A stretch of 64,000 nucleotides of DNA from Mesaphorura yosii (GCA_009869945.1 WIXG01000312.1:1-64000); one strand, 5' to 3'. Shown: positions 25,667 to 38,341, counted from the first letter of the stretch. The notes: a model not told the origin generated them from the sequence alone. Program-made: numbers and translations.

Positions 25667-26998
25667 ATGATGGCTTTTGGAAGATTCTCGAAGATTCCCA
25701 AAGACTGCCAGGTGAAGAATATTCCAGCCAGTCCGATTTCTGTTCCCGATTCTAAAGAACTTCAGCCTCTTCGCAAGCCAGTCGTCCCATTAGAATATTT
25801 CTTACAGTATGAAGTAGACTTGAAAGACTTGGTGGGCCACGGCCACGACAGTCGCCAGAGCCCAGCCTCACCGACTCCCATCGCCAAAAGCGGCAAACAT
25901 AAATTTGACGGTGATTTTGGTCTCTTCAGAAGTCAACCTCCGACGTTGTGCACGGGTTTTGAGAGAAATCTCAGAGTTTGGAAATGGGCACACGACGCGT
26001 CTAAGCATACCAACTCCGTGGGCGTGGCAAATCTCGAGTTTGATTCACATTTCCTGGCGGGAGCCCGGAACTGCCAAAATTCGAATTCCTCGAAGCAGGC
26101 GACGGCATGCCAGCCATTGGAAGGGTCAGGGTCAGGCGACATTTTATGGATCCGCAATCGCGATGGCGCCCGAGCCCAGCCAAGAAAAAGCAAGAGCGAA
26201 TTGTCGTCGACGTCCGAAACGGATCCAGAAATTTGCGAATACATTCAGAGCCTGGATCAGAAGAAGAGAGGTTCGATAGCCAGTCAGTTGGTAAGTAAAC
26301 AAAGGCAGGTAGGTAAGTGAAACCATCCTCTTTCAGGCGCTGGAGATCAAATCGTCCCGAATCAGGACGGTGACCAGTACTGGTACGACAGTGAGTACGA
26401 CGTGGTCAGGACCCTGCACACAGATGGCTCCATCAGCCTCACCAGCTATGCGGACGCGCGAGTTTGCGCGAATAACTTGAAAATGTTTGGCACGTCGAAG
26501 GAGTTGTGCGCAGGGCTGACTGCGGAAGAACGTAAACGTAAGTTTAACGAATATCCTTGTCCTCCTTGTCATATTTAATTATTGGCACTGCCGTTCCTCT
26601 GTAATTTAGTGATTGGTGCTCAGCCAATGCCGCCGCCACCGTCAAGGCCGGCGCAAGCACCCAAGAAGAATGGGAATAAGATTCGTGTCGCGAAATTAAA
26701 AAGATCTCGGAGCTGGAGTGATCCTTCGATGTCAACGTCAAGCCTAAGCCGAGCTTGTGTCGACCGCCAGCGCCAGAGCCATTTGGAGGTCTGGTCAAAA
26801 CCTTTGCCTGACCCTGGCATTAGTCAGAATTTGTACGCTGGTCCACGCTACGCCCGAAGTGAGTGCGGTCAAGACTTTGATTTCGAGAACGAAAAGTTTA
26901 CCGACGCGTTGGACATGCTCGACGATGAAATCGTGTACAATTCTTCCCGACTGACGCTGAGGGAAGATAGCTTAAAGAATTTGTGTGCAATCATTTAG
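25667..26998 (+). CDS. Unrecognised protein; reading frame of first part ambiguous
   Basis: At least three coding segments: 25667 to about 26290, 26337-26537 and 26610-26998 (stop; AATAAA at 27035-27040). Exons 2 and 3 join cleanly over a 72-nt intron and read DGDQYWYDSEYDVVRTLHTD, then a proline run (PMPPPPSRP), a Lys/Arg/Ser-rich stretch (KLKRSRSWSDPSMSTSSLSR) and an acidic C-terminus. The first segment is open from ATG 25667 to about 26320 in one frame, but the good donor GTAAGTAA at 26291 fits exon 2 only from a different frame that opens after a stop at 26041. Alternatives are: an unusual intron or 1-nt indel near 26000-26063; a weak donor at 26271 kept in the first frame; or a GTAAGT donor at 26313 that would leave a 24-nt intron. 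I recognise no domain and no signal peptide; upstream exons may exist. Confidence 0.5.
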
Positions 26999-27040
26999 TT
27001 AGATTCCTTTCCACGCATTTGCGTGGAACGTACGAATAAA

Positions 27041-27710
27041 ACCTCACTAGACGGCTAGACTAGGAAAAGAAAGCAAGATTATGTGTTTATTTTGTCTGTG
27101 CCATGCCGATGGCCGACTTTCTCCATTGACTCGGTTTTGCTTCTCCGAGCAAAGAAGCTAGGATCCGATTCCAGAGATGCCGAATTCGGGCGAATGTCTT
27201 GTCTTCTTTTCGATAAACCGAGGCCAGACTGAAAGAAGCGAAAGAGAAAACTCGTGACTCGCTCGGATGAAAATGAATTCACGCACTTGCACTTTCTTTC
27301 TTCGGTGTCTCTGATTTTGCTTTGCCGTGCTCCGTGATCGATTAAACTTCAGCCGAGATTAAGCCGAGATCAAGAAAAGGAATTAATGAGTTCAACGCCC
27401 GGCCGATGGAGCACAAGAAGGCAGAAGGACAAACACGGAGCAGCAGCTTTTTGGGCTGGACGCTGATATGGCGAAGGTAATGTCTTCAAAGTAACTGGCA
27501 ACCCTACAGATCCTGAACAAGTGCTGAATAATTCTTATTATCTATTCATTGTGGCTTTATAATCTCCGCAGAATTCCGTAACCACGACCGGCCGCGAGCA
27601 TTTGCAAGTCTCTCAACTAGGCTTTTGGCTTTCGTTCACGAACACTCACAGCACGGCTGATACACAGTTTCATTCAGGTATCTCCTCAGTGGCTACTGGC
27701 GCTACTGGAA
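27041..27710. other. Intergenic or 5' UTR region before the first DUF229 gene
   Basis: The + strand sequence probably holds 5' UTR exons of the DUF229 gene (GT donor near 27476, pyrimidine-rich acceptor near 27572), but no in-frame coding extension could be made. On the - strand, 27234-27079 reads as a possible terminal exon: TTCGCTTCTTTCAG acceptor, 51 codons, TAA, then AATAAA. No matching upstream exon or start was found, so I do not call it a gene. Confidence 0.4.
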
Positions 27711-30059
27711 ATGGTGGCGGCACTAGGGAACAATATCAGAATTTACTATTTACACACGTGGTTCGTCCTGGTGCTTACCATCTTATCAATCTGCTTCTTC
27801 CTCAACACATATTTCAACGAACATATCAAAACAACCGGAAGAATGACTGCCCGGCCCACAAAATCGGTATCGGCTAGGGTTCACAAGCACCATGCGCCAG
27901 AACACAAAGAAACTGCGTGCAACCTACCGATGCTGGATCCCTTCGACCAGTCGGTGCAGGAGTTTCTGGAGCCAGCCCCCGACATCGACTGCGCGTCGCC
28001 GGAGCACCCAAAACTATTCCGTACGGATTTCAAAAATAAACTGATACAGATGGAGAAGATTAACGGGCGTTGCTGCTACAAATCGATGGAGAGGACGGCG
28101 TACTCTGATCTCATTACCAAGTAAGTCAGTTTAGCAAGCTGGTTTAATGTTGTGATTAAATTCCTAACTTTATTCAATTAATTTCTCAGATTTTCGAAGC
28201 GGTGCATGCCAATCACGAAGCGAGTCACGACGATTCCGCCCTCCATCGAATTTATTCAGGTGCAGTGCTATGTTTACAATCAAACCACAGAGAATGGATC
28301 CAGTAGGGCTGAAGACGGTCGCCAGGGAAGCCACATGACGTACGCCGACATGTTTGCCTTCGTTCCGCCAAAGCACACGGCTGGAGCGCCTAGAAGACCC
28401 CAAATCAAAGAAGATCAGCTGAATATCGTGATTCTCGGTCTTGACGGCCAGTCACACATGAATTTCATCCGCCAAATGCCGCTTACTTACAATTACGTAA
28501 TGAAAAACCTCTCCCGGAGCGAATCTGTCGCCGTGGTCGAGATGAATGGACACACAAAAGTGGGTGACAACACTTTCCCGAATGTCGTCCCATTGCTGAC
28601 TGGACTGAGCGTGGCGGAGCTCGCTGTGAACTGCTGGGGCTCAAAGTACACTCATTTCGACACGTGTCCCTTCGTCTGGAAGAAGTTTGGAGTCACCGCC
28701 GGTTACAGCACGCTGTACGCTGAGGATTCCGTTTGGATGGGCATCTTTCAGTACGAGAAGCTCGGGTTTTATGAGCAGCCGACGGACTACTACCTGAATC
28801 CATTTATACTCCAACTGAGTTCCAAATTGGGACACGAAGCCCAGGGAAATACAAAACTCTGCTACGGGCCTCGGCTCGCATTCGAAGTGCTGCTCGATTA
28901 CATGGTCAAGACATTCGTCCAATTCCAGAGCGGGAGTCCTTCGGCATCGACGCCTTCGACCACGCTGCCTCGCCGGTTCTTCCAGTTCATTTGGGCCAAT
29001 TCCCTGTTTCACGACTACTTGAACCATCCGAAGCTCGGTGACGAACTGCTGTTCATGACGCTGGAGTGGCTCGCTACGCACGGGTACCTGAATAATACTC
29101 TCTTCGTCCTCGCAAGCGACCACGGCGCTCGCTGGGGCTCCATCCGGAATACGTACCAGGGCCGGCTTGAAGAACGGCTCCCAATGCTATATTTTCTGCT
29201 GCCAAAGTGGTTCGAAGACAAATACTCGGTTGCAGTGCGCAATTTGCGGGAAAACAGCCACCGCCTCACGACACCGTTCGACTTGCACGAGACTCTCGTC
29301 GATTTGCTGGACGTGCGAGAGAATTTGGGAAACGAAGCCTTGGTGAATGAAAGCGACAACTCTACTCAAGCTCGAACTCGAGGGCGGAGCTTATTTCGAA
29401 AAATCCTACCGTCAAGAGCGTGCGCCGACGCTGAAGTGGACAATCACTACTGCATTTGCTTCCGGATGGTTCCAATCTCGACGACGCTGCGTATCGTGAG
29501 GCAGGCCGCCCAGTTTGTCGTTCGCAAAGTCAATCAGCTCATATCAAATTACACAGAGCAAAATAATTTCAACAATTTGCTACCTGCGCCTGCTGAGAAT
29601 CCGTGTGCCAAACTGAGATTAGCGAAGGTTACGAGTGCAATGCGAAAAATTGACGATGACGCTCGTGCCACCCGTGACAATGGAAATGACGATTTTAGTG
29701 ATCTGTCCATCAAAAATGCTGCAACTGCAGTTGCGGACGAAGATTACGATTACAATTACGACCTTGAGCGGAAGTACGCCGTCGACATCGAACTGCAGCT
29801 GAGCATCACCGTCGAGCCGAGCAAAGCCGTGCTGGAGGCGACAGCGTACATGAGTCAGCTGACGAATTACGAATGGGAAGTGTCCGGCGAGATTAGCAGA
29901 CTGAATTTGTACGGAGAGCAAAGCACGTGTGTGTCCGATCCGATTCTCCAGAAATATTGCTACTGCATAGATCCGAGTAGTGCGACGAATCAGAATGGAA
30001 CTGGCAGTGGCAGTTCTTTTGATTGGTACGAGAGTAAGCCTTTGACATTATCAATTTGA
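27711..30059 (+). CDS. DUF229 alkaline-phosphatase/sulfatase-fold protein, paralog 1
   Basis: Two exons, 27711-28120 and 28190-30059; 759 aa. A type II signal anchor sits at about residues 15-33 (WFVLVLTILSICFFL), so the bulk is extracellular or lumenal. After a short stem come paired Cys-rich segments (GRCCYKSMERTAY), then the catalytic-type domain: ILGLDGQSHMNF at about 213 (metal-binding Asp and candidate nucleophile Ser), KVGDNTFPNVVPLLTG, a conserved CPFVWK, and SDHGARWG at about 445 (second metal site). The C-terminus carries the family signature ISRLNLYGEQSTC and a terminal CYC motif, followed by a short extension. DUF229 proteins are widespread in nematodes and arthropods; no substrate is established to my knowledge. 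The 3' end faces a beta-trefoil gene with only 69 bp between stop codons. Confidence 0.88.
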
Positions 30060-30128
30060 ACTCTTGAACTCTGTGACGGCGAACAACGAGATTAAGAACG
30101 ATTTTGTCCGATTTTCGTGAACTTGTCC

Positions 30129-30929
30129 TCATTCTTCCTTAATTCGATCAAATGTCCAGTGCTGGTTGACATTCTGCAGCAGGCATGACGCCAGTTCGAT
30201 GCTGATTCTCTTTCCGATTCTACAAAGTGTAAAATATAGTAATAATTAAGTTCTTTGACATGGAGCGGACAAATCAACGAATTGATTACCTGTACAAGCA
30301 TTTTGATTGATTATTCCCGATTGTCCAGATGTGATTCCAGTGATTCGGCCCGGCTCCACGCCCACGCGAAAACGCAGAATTTAAATTATGAAGAATCCAT
30401 TCTCTTCTCTTTAACTTGCTTTCAGATTCTTCCCAATTTGTGGTGGTTGTAGGCGTTGACAAAATTAACATTGAAAGCTGGTTTGTGGGCACAACATCAT
30501 TCAGAATGAAGACTTTCTCCCTATGATTGATGAGCTTCCATTTTTGAAGCGCATTATTTTTCCAGGGCTTCATTCCCACGCCGGTCAGGGTCACTGGAGC
30601 CGGTCCATTGGGGCTAGTTGTTGTGGTGGTGGTCGTCGTCGTGCTGTTGGCATTGGCTGCCTTTTTTGTAGTCGAGTTTTGAATTATAACCGTCAGAACC
30701 TGTCAATGAAGCTCCAGATAATCATTTCGGGCTTTTCGGGTACGAAGTACCATAAAGCTAACATTCTGTATCTTACTGCTTCCGATCCAAAAACGCCGAT
30801 GCGATAGATCCCATTGGAAAGGATACTCTCATTTTCATGCTCGCCACTGCTTCTACCATCGCCATCAGCAGTCCATTGACAAACTGCCACCACCGCCAAG
30901 CTGAATAAAACAATCAATACGGTATGCAT
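30129..30929 (-). CDS. Secreted beta-trefoil (ricin-B-like) protein A
   Basis: Three exons on the - strand: 30929-30777, 30699-30290, 30219-30129; 217 aa. An upstream in-frame ATG at 30965 is also possible; I chose 30929 because it opens a clean signal peptide (MHTVLIVLFSLAVVAVCQ). The mature protein has a first trefoil-like motif (NGIYRIGVFGSEAVLTV), a Thr run (nine T, residues about 70-78), QKWKLIN, and a C-terminal motif CLYRIGKRISIELASCLLQN then HWTF. The C..L...I.I...C....QxW(T/S)F pattern matches trefoil protein B nearby at 36966-37745, and the last intron is phase 2 in both. Ricin-B folds usually bind sugars; which ligand, if any, is unknown. No toxin catalytic domain is present. Confidence 0.65.
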
Positions 30930-31760
30930 TTGCACGTGCAAGGACAAAAACGATCTACCACACATGTTTGCGCTATTTCACTGCCTAATTGCTGCAATTA
31001 CTACTGACTAATTTATCACTTTACGTGAAAGACGACAGAATTAGGTAATTAAGTTGAATTATTCAATTATACTGAATATTGTGAAACTATGCACACGAAA
31101 CCCAAAGCCGAAGCTTCAAGAATCTTGTGAGCTGGCCAAGCCACCGATTGACTTTTGCAATGCAAACTAAATGAAGAGTATTGAACATATAAAAGATGTA
31201 AAACAGCTTCCGGTGTTTACGAAGGCCGCAAAATTAATTGACTTCTGTTTGCGATGTCGCACGCCAAGTCAAGCCAGGCCACTCATTAAGCAATCAATTC
31301 AAGAATGATAATATTAATTATGCAATGAACGAGTTATTGCTATTGTTATTAAGTTGCTCTGCGATTTGTACGTACGCACGCGCTCGCGGCGGCACGCATG
31401 CAATGAGATCCAGTTTCCTTCAATAACATACACTCGATACCAGCACATTAGCGACCATAATTTATGAAGACTAATGATTACGTACCGTAATGAGCTTAAA
31501 AGGGCGTTGTTACAGTCCAAATTGGTCAAATTAAACGTACGCTCTACGCTGAGGGACTGTTACAGATTTTGGTCGGTGGGGCCAAGGATTTTCGGAAATC
31601 GAAATAATGCATGTCAGCTTCGTTGTGAATTCGTTGTAGAGAATTATGGGCTTGTTTTTATTCTTAGGTTCATAAATTAAGAAACTACATAACAGTGCAT
31701 GGCTAAAGGCCAGAGGTCAGCGATGGGGCACACGGGGCTCGTGGCTGGGCAGTGCAATGG
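30930..31760. other. Intergenic region between two - strand genes
   Basis: Holds the 5' flank of beta-trefoil A and the 3' UTR of the Pvr-like gene. I looked for transmembrane or kinase-coding exons downstream of the Pvr-like gene here and found none. Confidence 0.55.
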
Positions 31761-34683
31761 CTAACCAGTTCCAGCTACTGCAGTCGCCAGCCTCGTCCTT
31801 CCCCGGGAGAGGCCCCTGGACAGCGATGGCCTCGTCGTCGTTGTGGTGGGGTCAATTGCCACGACGGGAATCGAAACATTCCGCCACTCGGACGACCCCG
31901 ACAGTGGAGCGAAGCAGTGCACTCTTCGAGTCTGCTTTCCGATGCGAGTAGTGAGGACTGGCTCGTAAGGATCGGAGACGTCGACCAAATCTGAAACGAC
32001 CAAAGTCACGATGAGCAGATCAGCGACAAGCAAATTTATAGTCGTGGTTCGCGGCTCTTTCTTACCTCGGCCGATGTACTCGAAGCTCCCGTCGACATTT
32101 TCCAGAGCGAACACGAGCGAGGTCGAGAAATAATACAGACTGCCTGAGCATTTTACTCTGAGGTCATTGTTGGCGGATTGGGAGATAACCACGATCTTTA
32201 AGATGAGGTCCGTGAGCGGAGGGTTCGTAGATTCTTCTTCAATCATGACTGGAATAGAAACGTTTAGAATAACATCATTGCCGGGCTTAATGAACCAAAT
32301 TAGTTAAATTAGACGTGAAAGCACTCACGGACGTCGTTTCTCTCAATCGTCTCGACTACGGTCACAATTTTCGAGTACTCGCCCACGGAGCACTTGATCG
32401 CATGTGTCGGTACACGCTCCAAAAACTCCATCGCCGTGCAACCCGCCGGGGCATCGACGAATCGAGGTGGAAACGGATACTCACAGCGACCATTCTCGAA
32501 ACACTTCTTCTTAATCTCGCAATCAGTCCTCGTCTCGCACTTGACAATCTCCTGAACGGTTGACAGCCCCGATGCACTGCAGCAAAGAATTCGGCGCTGG
32601 GCGACATCGAATTTTATGGCGAGATGCTCCGAACCTGCATACGAGAGGGAATTTTAAATTTGAATTTTGTCAAGCACGCTCTAATTCGTGCATCGTGCTG
32701 AATACTGGCTAAATTACCGATATTTGAATATTCCCACGCATGAAGCACGCGTTTCGTCCGCTTCGAGACGCAGTTTATCTTGAAGTACTTGCTCAGGGCT
32801 GAGAGCGGTAAATTCGCGTCGATCGTGTGCACTCCTACGAAGGGGAACTCCGAAGAAGCGTCGTCAGTGACGTAGCTCGTGGTCCCGTGCCGAAGGCCCT
32901 GCGGGAAGGTCAGCTCCACCGGCTCCTTGGCTGCGCAGCTGAAGGTTTGGTTGGCAAAATTGGACTGCTGCACGATCAGCGTGGTCGGGGACACCATGAC
33001 CTCATCTTCTGCTCGAAAGTCGAAATTGCAGGCAATTCAATTATTCAATTAACATGTCACACGCACGGCAGACGGCCGACACGCGTGGCCAAAATTGCCT
33101 TTGACTTACCTTTGCTTGGCACAAGGTCCATCTTCCAAAAGCTGTCGGCGTCATTCAGGCTACAGTAATAAGTGCCGTAAGACCGTTCTAATTGGCTAAG
33201 GTCCATCCTAAACCCAGACTTGGCATCGTAAACGACTGCGCCGTGGCTCGTGAGATTGGCCGCTTCTTCCTACAAGGCATTGGACACGCAAAGCAAATGT
33301 CAAAATACAAGGCGGTGGTTGTAAATCAGGTGCTACAGGTGCATTTTATCTTCCCACGACTCATCGCCTTCATTTCGTGCCGTTTCGTGGAGTTTTCTCA
33401 TTATGCAATATGAATTATGATGTAATTCGTAATTGACCTAATCAAGTTCGAACTTTACCTTTGGGTATATTTTGTAGAGTGTCATTGGAAGCTTTGGATT
33501 CGTAGCCATGCAGGGCAGGCTCACGTGTGTGTCGTTCTTCGGCGGACGAATGACTCGGTTTCGGATCGTCGGAAAGCCGTAGCCACCTTCCAGGGAAGGG
33601 CAAAATTCGGTTAGCCAGCGAGCCATGCCAGTATTGTGAGAAATGAAATATGATTACAAATCTTCGTACCTGGGAAATACAAATGATAGAAGACTCTACC
33701 CCGGTTCGGATACTCGGCGCCTTCGCACGTGTACGTGCCCGTCAGGTGCTCATTGTTCCGTTCTTGCATGAGGACGAGAGTCGTGAAGTACTCGTACGAG
33801 CTGGAGTTGTGAAAGTCTTCGAAGATGCGGAGTTCCGAAGAGTACATTCTGGTCGGAGCCTGTTTCAAATGCATAAACCATGAGGCTCCAGTCGCTCCAG
33901 GCTCAGGCTTCCTCAAACCAGATTGGGAAAACTTACCCCGTCTCCTTCGTAAATCCAACGAATCGGATACGCCGCAGTGCAGACGAGGACAATGTTGATA
34001 AATTCGGATCCGTTGAAAACGTACTTTCGGTCAATCAGTATTTCACTGTTCGAAGAGTTCGTCAGCAATGTGAGTTCGTCATTCACGCCCGCCAGGTAGA
34101 TTTCCGCGACTGGAAGCACTTGCCCGGGTTCGGATTTCGGCGGGGTTGTGCTGATGATGTTCTCTGGCTCCAGACTGACGTCGATTGTGATTGGAATCAC
34201 TGGCAACGGGGAGATTAACTCGACGGTCGTGAATCTGGAGCTCGTCGTAGGACGCGGGCGCAGGTGTTGGCTTTCCTGTTTCTGCACTGGAGCTTCTGGA
34301 ACTTGCACTTGCACTGGAACAGGAATATTGACAGGAACTGGAACTGGCACATTCGTATTAGGGCTTGAATGGCTATTGCTGTGGCTGTGGCCATGGCCGG
34401 TCGAAGTACTGACACTCGTGCTCACGTGTTCGTGCACCGATCGGGAAATGGACGTCGAAGATGAGATCGGTGCAAGTGTAAAAGAATCGGCGTCCAATTC
34501 GGACGGAGACGTGGACGTTGGCAGGGTAGTGGCAGTAGCTGCTTCTTCACTGCTGCTACTTCGCAGGTTGAGGCCATGACTTCTTTGTCCGTAAATCCCG
34601 CGCCCACCGGCGCACAGCAAAAGCGCTGCGGAGATCAGCAATTTCGTTGACATTCTGACTTTTCTGGACATCTTCGTCGACAT
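31761..34683 (-). CDS. Secreted Ig-domain protein resembling a Pvr/VEGFR/PDGFR ectodomain, no kinase
   Basis: Eight exons on the - strand: 34683-33937, 33859-33670, 33586-33459, 33269-33110, 33008-32718, 32634-32329, 32248-32066, 31990-31761; 744 aa, all phases consistent. Three in-frame ATGs (residues 1, 5, 11) precede a signal peptide (STKLLISAALLLCAGGRGIYG). Residues about 35-150 are low-complexity Ser/Thr/Pro/Val with a VPVPVPVNIPVPVQVQVP run. Ig-like domains follow with paired Cys and tyrosine-corner motifs: LVCTAAYPIRWIYEG to GTYTCEG, and VSLPCMA to YGTYYCSL with VVYDAKSGF between, a pattern like VEGFR Ig domain 2. More Cys-containing segments continue to about 700, then a Thr/Arg tail and stop. 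There is no transmembrane segment and no kinase. It may be a soluble decoy or ligand trap; that is inference. It could also be another Ig family. Confidence 0.6.
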
Positions 34684-36965
34684 CGTCGAAGTCGTCGATC
34701 AGTCGATGTTCAGTGATCAGACACTTGCACAGAACTAAACTAATAACCAAAGCCAGAGCCAAGCAACAATTCAAGTCAGTCAGGCGACAGCATCAACATC
34801 AAATCATATCACATCAGCCAAATACCACAGCATTGTTAAGCTTGCATTGATTTAACGTAAGTCAAGTCAAGTCAGTCAAAAGTGAATGGTAGATATTTTA
34901 TATTTTAATCAGTTCAATGTGAATGTAAATGCAATCGCGATTCGATATTCGCCAGTGTTCTACGTCGGAATATTTGCATAATACTTGCCACTTGCCTGCC
35001 TGCCCTGCACGTAAGTATTGGCAAGCAGAATTCTCATAATGAGCAAGATAATGGCAGACACGGCACGAGACGCGGCTGCATTGCACACAAGACACAATGC
35101 AACGTTAATTGTTGCAATTACAACACAAACACCAAAGCACCAAGTACGTCTTCTTAAATGGTAAGGCCAAAAGGTTACCTGCTTAATGAAAGGGCAAACG
35201 GCAATCTCACTGTTTACTGTTTACGTTGTATTTTGTATTTGGCTAGCGTAATTGCGATGCGATGGTTCCGCTGAGGGCAGAATTCAAGGGTGTGACTGCT
35301 GAGCAGTGTAAGTCGAGTCAGTTAGATTACAATAGGCTTTAATGAGATCCTGCCTGCAGTGGACCGAAGAGGTGACAGCCGTCATCTTCAATTTCTGCAT
35401 GCACGCGTCCTCGTCCACGCGTATGTTGAATTCAACTTCGACACGCATGAGTAAGAAGATCTCAAGGCGAGGTCGGTTTAACTTGACAATTCCATTCCAC
35501 TTCCATTCTTCTCGTCTTTAATCCATAATTAAGGGACAAAAGAATTATGAATTACGTACGAACGTAGTACGATTACGATTACGAAGGATTTCGTCAGGTT
35601 TTACATAAATGGACATCGAAAGTGCCAACTGCCAAGTGCATTTTGGGTACGTGATCGAGCCGATCGCGATCGTCCTTCTTTTAAAGATGCAAAACGCAGA
35701 ATGCAATTTTTGCAACTGCAAACTGCATGCATCGCTGTGAAATTACAAATAGACCATCCATCATAAGAATGATGCTTTTACTATTTGCTGGCACAGTCCA
35801 CCGGTAGTGCTCCACTGACATATTTGCTATTTACATTGCTATTTGCATTAAAATTAGAATGGAATGTGGATTCTGATGCGATGCGCTGTTGTTTTCCGTC
35901 AGCGTCATCGAATTCATGTCAACTGTCGCTAGTCATTGCTGCTGTCACTCGAAACTCGAACTCGATTAATGACAACTTTCATTTTCGTTGACAAGAAACA
36001 TGAACAGAGCACAGAACAGAACATGACTCGATCTACTCAGATTAGATTAACGGATAGCTGATAAATCAGGTCTTGTCTACTTTCAAAATTCAAGTCATTT
36101 TATGCTAAATGTAACAAAATTAAGATAGTTTGACGGTTTGGCCTTTTGTGCTGCTATCCTGTTTACATTTTCAATCAAGTCCGTGCAAACGTGCATTTTG
36201 TCGCTTGTCATACAGGCGAGAAACGTCATACTGGGGAATTTAAGGCCAATACAATGCAAGGAGCAATGCCAAGGTGAAGTCAGCGCAATTCTTAATAAAT
36301 TAATTAAGATTGGTGACATTCTCATCGTAGAAAAAGGCCCCAAAATATTTAATTACCACCAGTTCTATGCCATACAATACAAATTATTAATCAGAAATCA
36401 TTAAATGAGTGCTGCCTGGCTGGCCAAACAGGTTACATTTTGAAGAACAGGGTCAGCTTCCTCAAAAGTGAAACCTGAACAGCAGTAGCCAACAGCGAAC
36501 AGGTTCAATGCTGCACTTTTAGATACGATATGATATGATGATTTCTCTATTATGTATTAACCACTCATTAAAATGCTGCTTGGGTATTTTCCTTTACATA
36601 ATCATCGCACCAGCCAACACAGCAAATGAGATCAAGTTACCTAATGGAAATGCATAACATATTATGTCGAATGCAGTGAAAACGAAATGGCATGCAGCGG
36701 AAACACGTGGGCTGCCCAAAACTTTCACAGGCAGGCCGAGGCTGTGTAACGAGTAACTTTCAAGATCAATTAACTATCAGCTGCAGAATGAATGCGGTTC
36801 AGGTTCGCGCATTCGACTTTTATACCCAATAAATCAGATTAATCGCTTTATTTTCAGATTGGCTTCTGATGCAGACAGTTCATCGTCAGAAAAGTCAGAA
36901 TAACGGCGACGGCGCGATTGGCGATTTCTCGATCTCAGTGGTGCTTGACGCAGTTTTCCTACGCA
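34684..36965. other. 2.3-kb intergenic region between divergent genes
   Basis: Separates the Pvr-like gene (-) and beta-trefoil B (+). Rich in short inverted and direct words (for example TACGATTACGATTACGA near 35568-35585). No coding exon, tRNA or transposon end could be supported. Confidence 0.5.
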
Positions 36966-37745
36966 ATGAAATCAATTCCGGTTCCGGTTCCGGTGCTGGT
37001 GCTTCTGCTTGTGTTTGGTGTCATCGGAACCTGCGTCTCGCAGTCGACTCTTCGCGATGGAGGGACGTACACGATCAGAAACATCCACAACGAGAAGCTG
37101 CTGACCGTCGACGACCAGGGCGTGATTGGTCTAGCGCCCGGAAGAGTGATAACCACGGACGATCGTCCTGATAGCACAGAACAGGCATGGGTCGTCAAAT
37201 GGGAACGTAAGTCAGCTTCAAAATTAGTGGTTTAAACCTGTAGCCATGTCGGATTTTGATTCTAACTTCGGTCCGGTAGCTGTCCAAAGTCCTGACCACC
37301 AAGGCTACTGGCTCCAGTCACGAAAGGACTTCCTGAACACAATCACGTCGTGGTACCCGCCAGGCAGGTCAACTCCAGTTATCAATGTCTGGATGCTCTC
37401 GTACCTTGGAGATGGGAAGTGGCATATTCGGAACATGAGGACAGACGGTTGCCTCCAACTTTCCAAGTAAGCCCCGACTATGCCCGAATTACTCTTCGGC
37501 AAGCCAGTCTTAGTGTTAAATTCTATATATGGCCCTATTTTCTGCCTGGCTCATGCAGAAATGGAGTCGACATCGAAGGCGCCGAGTGCTCGACCAAGAA
37601 CAAGAAGCAGCAGTGGAGTTTCACGCGGATTATCAAGTACCCGATTGAGGACGATGAGCAGCACATTATCTACACATTTAAGAAGGCAGAGTTCGGACTG
37701 GCCAAGCCGCGATCGCGTTCGAGGCCGAAACCACTAAGATCCTAA
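36966..37745 (+). CDS. Secreted beta-trefoil (ricin-B-like) protein B
   Basis: Three exons: 36966-37206, 37280-37466, 37559-37745; 204 aa. ATG 36966 opens a signal peptide (MKSIPVPVPVLVLLLVFGVI, cleavage probably after VSQ). Trefoil-type repeats: GGTYTIRNIHNEKLLTVDD, then AWVVKWE; GYWLQS to VNVWML; KWHIRNMRTDGCLQLSKNG, then KKQQWSF. The recurring pattern of a (Y/W)xI strand, Gly/Cys-x-Leu and a QxW motif is typical of ricin-B-like beta-trefoils. A basic Lys/Arg/Pro tail (residues about 190-204) follows the fold. Paralogous to protein A at 30129-30929. No catalytic domain; a carbohydrate-binding role is inferred from fold only. Confidence 0.68.
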
Positions 37746-38341
37746 TGGAAGCCCCTTCGTACCCACACGAGTGCGAGTGCGAAATCAACAATACCCAGTC
37801 GGCCTCCTTGATCTTTGTATTTTATTCTTGTTCCTGTTGCTTTGTTGTTCTGTTTCTTTTCGGTATTTTTATTCATTAGTCATAGTAATCACGTCAGCAG
37901 TGCCTTGGTGAGGTGACGATTTGTTACAAATATAGTCAAGTTTACGAATTTACGAATTTATTTTACTGCAATGGCAATTATTGACCTTCGTCATAAGCTA
38001 TTTACCTTGCCGCTTCGTTCAATTTCCGTTGAAGGAGTTCACAAACGGTTTTACCTTCCAAAATGCGTGACATTTGTCCAAAATCTTTAAAGAACCACAT
38101 AAAACAGTGGCATAAAATGCGAACAGTTAAAACGATGGCATCTTCGTGTCCTCCTTTCCCTCCTGCCGGCCTTGTGCGTTCTGACACTCGTAATCATCGT
38201 CTGGACAAGAGAATTCATCCTTCAGTCACTTACTTTGAATTTCAGTGAGAGTGCCTGGGAATCGGATCTTGATAATCTGGAACCAGACAAGTCAAAACGT
38301 AAATGATTAGGTTAGGTCACATCGCTGCTATTTATTTTGGA

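Noticed and set aside
27079-27234. Possible terminal exon on the - strand with good acceptor, TAA and AATAAA
   Set aside because: No upstream exon with a start codon in phase; 51 codons alone do not support a gene.
27406-27475. Possible extra coding first exon of DUF229-1 starting at ATG 27406
   Set aside because: None of the acceptors before 27711 continues its phase without a stop; ATG 27711 directly precedes a good signal anchor.
28206-30059. Numerous long open frames on the opposite strand of the DUF229 and other coding exons
   Set aside because: They mirror strongly conserved coding sequence and have no independent motifs, so they are antisense shadows.
31000-31760. Search for transmembrane and kinase exons after the Pvr-like gene
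   Set aside because: No frame with kinase motifs or a membrane helix and splice sites was seen, although a GTTAGC near the stop could in principle be a donor.
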